NCBI RefSeq assembly: GCF_003473485.1
Contig: NC_053045.1
Span: forward strand, 54,230,494 to 54,294,493
Direction: 5' to 3'
Source of the DNA: Medicago truncatula
Taxonomy: Eukaryota; Streptophyta; Magnoliopsida; Fabales; Fabaceae
Length of the DNA stretch: 64,000 nucleotides
The position numbers and the translations under genes were made by a program. The number at the start of each line of letters is the position of its first letter. Within the stretch, counting starts at the first letter, position 1. Shown here in pieces: positions 60,130 through 64,000 of this stretch. The notes beneath the pieces were generated by a model. That model worked only from the letters and a program-made list of their open reading frames with translations, was not told the DNA's origin and did not search any database.

Positions 60130-60760
60130 TTTGATTAAAATAAAATTAATTTGATTTTAATTAAAATTATAGGTATATATAATATATATTTTCCACATTT
60201 ATATTGTAACAAATTATACTTATCTTTTTCAATGATACCAACAATATAACAAATATAATATCTTCTAAACAAATATAATATAAATTCTTTTCTCTTTGAA
60301 TTACATCAACAAAATAACATTCTTATGATCAAATTTGTTTAAGGGTATAATTGAAATGGAAAGAATGTCAGCTCAAAATAGTCTATTTTTTTTATCTATA
60401 CTTATATATAAAGAAAATAATCTCTTTCAGCTCTTTTGAATTGACTTTTTCTCTTTCCAAAAATGTTATCAATTTCAATACAGATAAATTTAAATTCAAA
60501 GAATTTAAATTTAAATATTAATAAAATGTAACAAACACGATATGAATATATATGTATGGTTTTTTCCTTTATCATTTAAAGAGTGTAACAAACTAAATGA
60601 GTATATTTATACTTACAGTTTCATTATTTCAATTATACCGTTAAACAACTTTTTCTATAATAAAGATTGTTCTTGGTATCATTAAAAAATATTTAGATTA
60701 TATATTTTTGTTATATCGTTGGTGTTGTTGAAATATATAATCATAGTGAGTTTTGTTTAG
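60130..60760. repeat. Dispersed AT-rich repeats shared with 6015-6200 and 62137-62340
   Basis: attatacttatctttttc...gatacca..aatataacaaatataatatctt at 60160-60270 recurs at 62140-62260. The block at 60525-60695 recurs at 6015-6200. These look like pieces of one worn family around the LTPG copies. Confidence 0.6.
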
Positions 60761-60894
60761 GGATGTCAATGGGTACCCATGGATATTGATAGTATGATAT
60801 TCGTCCCCGCCTTGTTGGATAAATATGATACACGTGCCCGCCTCGTACCCTTGTGGGTACCCACTATGCGGGTACCCGCGAGTATTGAGGAAAA

Positions 60895-61483
60895 TAGGGG
60901 TGTTCACGGTCCGGTTTGGATCGGTTTTGAGAGAAAAAGTGAACCGATCCAAAATAAAAATCATGCGCGGTTCGGTTCGGTTTGGATGGTTATTCTAAAA
61001 AAATCCGATCCGATCCGATCCAAATATATGCGGTTTATTTTGGATCGGTTTTTGGACATCCAAAGTGCAACATTTAATTCTTATTTTATCTTAAGTAATA
61101 TGACACATGCATAGAAAAATAATAAGTTTGATACAAAATATAACACAAATGTATTAAAAAAGTTTTTTTTGACAAGAAATGTATTAAAAAAATTAACTTT
61201 ACACAATGAAAATGATTGATTATATTTGAAATAGATGAAGTAGTAATAATATAGATTAAATTAATGCAATATATAATACTAATAAAATAATAAATAAGAA
61301 TTAAAATCTACTTTTGCGGTTCGGTTCGGTTTTGAAAAGGTGATCCGAAATCCGAACCAATCATAGCGGCTTTTCCAAAACAACATCCAAACACATCCAA
61401 AAATATTCGGTTTTTTGCAGTTTTCGATTTTTTTGATCGGTTTGCGGTTTTATTTTGGATCGGTTTGGATTTGAACACCCCTA
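60895..61483. mobile_element. hAT-like MITE with CGGTTTGGAT repeats
   Basis: Ends TAGGGGTGTTCACGG and TTTGAACACCCCTA are inverted. Flanks gaggaaaa and gaggaatt (6 of 8) fit a hAT 8-bp duplication. The arms are filled with short repeats (ggttcggtttggat, ccgatccgatcc). It interrupts another element, whose gggtacccat motifs lie at about 60771 and 61495. Confidence 0.7.
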
Positions 61484-61583
61484 GAGGAATTCATGGGTAC
61501 CCATAAATTTTTGAATTTATTTATTTTTTTGGTACAAATAATAACTTTTTTTTAATTACCAAAAAAGTTTAACTTTTAACTTT

Positions 61584-62136
61584 TGGCGTGACAACAAATA
61601 AAAATACAATTGAAAATGTTCATATAAGTGACAAGAGATAAATGGTTGATGTCTCCCTATACCTAATAAAAGAAAAGCATAATTTACGTACCGAGGGATG
61701 GAGCAGTGGTACTAACATGCACTGCATCATGAACATGAAATAACCTTATTAGCATCAAACAATGTAAACATAATTATCAATACATAAAACAAGAAAAGAT
61801 AAAAGAGTTAGAGTTAATTATTTACCTTGACAGGAGAGGGATACTCCACAAAGAGTAAGCAAGTTGGCTGTGTTTGTGACATCAAATGGCAAATTGTGGA
61901 TTTTCAATTAAATATCACAAATGCAACCGTAAGAAGTAGTTATAATATATTCAACAGCAGAACAACATGAATCATATGGTTGTGAATTGTGGTCCATGTA
62001 ATATGGTTTACACTCCCCCATCATATCAGTTATAATTGATTTACAATGTATAGTTGAAAATGGCATCAAGGAATTGCATTTGGATATCAATACAATTAGA
62101 AATATTGACAACACAGTGATCAATTTTGCCATCTTG
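61584..62136 (-). pseudogene. Truncated LTPG-like pseudogene (copy C)
   Basis: The ATG at 62132 opens the same signal peptide and first six Cys as copy B. AAA has become TAA right after GCICDI (61910-61908), and 3 bp are lost just downstream. The remaining exon-1 sequence and the 30-nt exon 2 (about 61713-61684) are still recognisable, but exon 3 is absent. Homology stops abruptly at 61584 (ggcgtgacaac) on one side and just past the ATG on the other, so no copy-B promoter came with it. Confidence 0.85.
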
Positions 62137-62339
62137 AAAATTATAGGCATAGAATATATATTTTGCATTTTTATATTGTAACCAATTATACTTATCTTTT
62201 TCCATTGATACCAAAATATAACAAATATAATATCTTTTAAAAAATATAATATAAATTCATATCTTTCAAATGATAAAAACAAAATAACATTCTTATGATC
62301 TTTAAAAAAAAATATTTTTATGATCAAATTTGCTCTATG

Positions 62340-62797
62340 GTATAATTGGAATAAAAAAAGAGGTTTAAATATGTCAAACGTCCCTATAATTTCGCATATT
62401 TTTGCAAATAGTCTCTGTATCTTTTTTTATTTCAAAATCATCCTTGTAAGTTACTAGCTGTTTGCAATTCGTCCCTCCCGTTACAAAAATGTTGTGGTGG
62501 CAGACGGAGACACACGCGGCGAAGTGTGAGTTGGCAAAAGCTTGCTTATGTGTCAAGAGAGATGATGAGTGGTTAGAAAGGAGGGATCAAAACCAAAAAT
62601 ACAAAATTGCAGAGGGATGGAATTAAAAAAAACGTACATTTTGTTCATTCTTCTCCCTCTATTTTTTCTTCTTCATCTCCAAAATAGCTTTTCTTAAAAA
62701 TTATTTTTGAAAGATGTCAATTTGAAAAAATATGTGATTTTTACTATGTAAAATTTCTAACCATGAGTATTAAGTCAGTGTAAAGCTAGTTAAAAAG
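62340..62797. other. Spacer with a one-armed repeat
   Basis: Positions 62357-62480 (gtttaaatatgtcaaacgtccctataattt) look like one arm of a common legume foldback, with no partner arm seen. Nothing else was recognised. Confidence 0.4.
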
Positions 62798-63962
62798 GAG
62801 AATTACTGTTCCCACATATAGTTTGGTTGTGCCACACGAGTAAATTACTCAAATGCCCATCGGCAGTTAACTGCCGAATTATGAAACCGGCTGCAGTTAA
62901 CTGCCGAGGAAAACTTCGGCAGTGAACTACCGAGGAAAACTGAAAACTTCGGCAGTTACTACTGAGGAAACCTCAAATCTGTTTTATTTTTTATTTTTTT
63001 ATTCTTTGAGAATATTCCGCGGTCTTTATCATTTTTGATTGATTTTTCTTAATAATTCGTTTTTAATTTTATTGATTTGCCTTCCTTATTTATTTTAATT
63101 GTATTACTCCTTTAAATCTTTTTTTTTTGTTATAACTCCTTTGATCTTCAACAATACAATAGTGAATATTTTATTTCCAAAGAACTTTCACGGAATTTTC
63201 TTCTTTTATTTCCTTTTTACGGAAATATTCACAATTATTTTAATTGTATTACTCATTTGATCTTCTTCTTTTTTTGCCTATTTTATTTTCAAAGAACTTT
63301 CACGAAATTTTCTTCTTTTATTTCCTTTTTCTTTGTTTTAGGCTTAACATTTAAGTCCTCAAAAAACATTTCAATAAGTGTAAAAATTAAGTATTTGAAT
63401 ATTGTTTTGCAAATTACTTAAATAAAAAAAAATCTTTGTACACAATTATTTTAATGTAGAAAATATAACAACATATTATACCTTAAAAAAAATCGTTGTG
63501 CACAATTATTTTAACGATTTTTTTTATTGTTAGTTGTATTTAAGTAATGTGCAAAACAATATTCAAATGCTTAATTTTTACACTGATTTAAATGTTATTC
63601 TTATTAAGATATATACACATAAGTATAATACTGCAATTGTTTAAAACGTACCAAAATAATGATTGAAACATTCAAAATCAATAAATATAATTAAAGACAA
63701 TTTATGGTTTTTGTCAAAAAAAAAAAAGGTTTGTTATTAATGACAATTTATGGATTTTGTCAAAAAAAAAAAAACAGGTTTGAGGTTTCCTCGGCAGTTA
63801 ACTGCCGAAGTTTTCAGTTTTCCTCGGTAGTTTACTGCCGAAGTTTTCCTCGGCAGTTAACTGCAGCCGTATTTCTAAAACTTCGGCAGTTAACTACCGA
63901 GAGATATTTGAATAATTTACTTGTGTGGCACAGCCAAACTAAAAGTGGGAACAACAATTCTC
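62798..63962. mobile_element. 1.2-kb Mutator-like foldback with palindrome arrays
   Basis: The ends GAGAATTACTGTTCCCAC and GTGGGAACAACAATTCTC are inverted. The arms continue with gtttggttgtgccacacgagtaaatta. GTTAAAAAG at 62789-62797 and 63963-63971 is an exact 9-bp duplication. Each arm carries four copies of the palindrome CGGCAGTTAACTGCCG or variants (62867-62975 and 63790-63900). An inner inverted repeat spans about 63360-63605. There is no transposase text. Confidence 0.92.
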
Positions 63963-64000
63963 GTTAAAAAGGTACTGTTTATAGGTCAATAAAGTTACTC

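Noticed and set aside
60779..61114. 111-codon + strand frame
   Set aside because: It is generated by the short CGG/GGATCGG repeats of the hAT-like MITE and spans two different elements.

Overview
The window is AT-rich nuclear plant DNA. It has long intergenic spacers, GT-AG introns and a dense load of transposable elements. The protein families and the recurring repeats (tRNA-derived SINEs, GGCTWAATT foldbacks, CTAG-ended Helitrons) suggest a papilionoid legume, probably Medicago or a close relative. That species call is inference; no search was possible. There is no operon structure, CRISPR array or rRNA, and no genuine tRNA gene.

Left part (1-10.3 kb): a 5'-truncated LINE, several foldback/MITE elements (one nested in another), a Helitron 3' terminus, and a broken lipid-transfer-protein (LTPG-type) gene at 6860-8834. 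Next (10.4-17.4 kb): an apparently intact 15-coding-exon WD40 gene of the WDR55 type on the + strand, with a MITE and a SINE in its introns. From 17.4 to 24.3 kb I see only spacer, a LINE RNase H remnant and a Stowaway MITE.

Middle (24.4-36.8 kb): a tandem segmental duplication of about 3 kb per unit, with different LINEs and MITEs in each copy. It is followed by a small single-exon plant gene of unknown function (30594-31055, minus), a FAR1/MULE transposase fragment, a Helitron end and a decayed LTR. A probable non-autonomous Helitron occupies 36871-41598 on the minus strand.

Right-centre (42.8-49.8 kb, minus): the most unusual locus. Four exons encode the membrane core (S1 to S6) of a plant Shaker-type K+ channel with a GFGD filter. 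A short basic exon follows, then seven exons encode a ubiquitin-specific protease with its catalytic Cys, His and Asp intact. All junction phases match, so one fused transcript of about 646 codons is possible. A LINE fragment carrying a 183-bp Mutator-like MITE sits in the channel's second intron.

Right end (51.5-64 kb): tandem MITEs, the first two exons of a chloroplast calcium-sensing receptor (CAS) gene with the rest missing, a full LTPG-like gene on the minus strand (57154-58867) that is an inverted duplicate of the broken 6.9-kb copy, a third truncated LTPG copy, SINEs, hAT-like MITEs, and a 1.2-kb foldback with a perfect 9-bp target duplication and eight copies of a 16-bp palindrome.

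The genes do not form a pathway. The unifying theme is transposon-driven duplication, truncation and possible exon joining.
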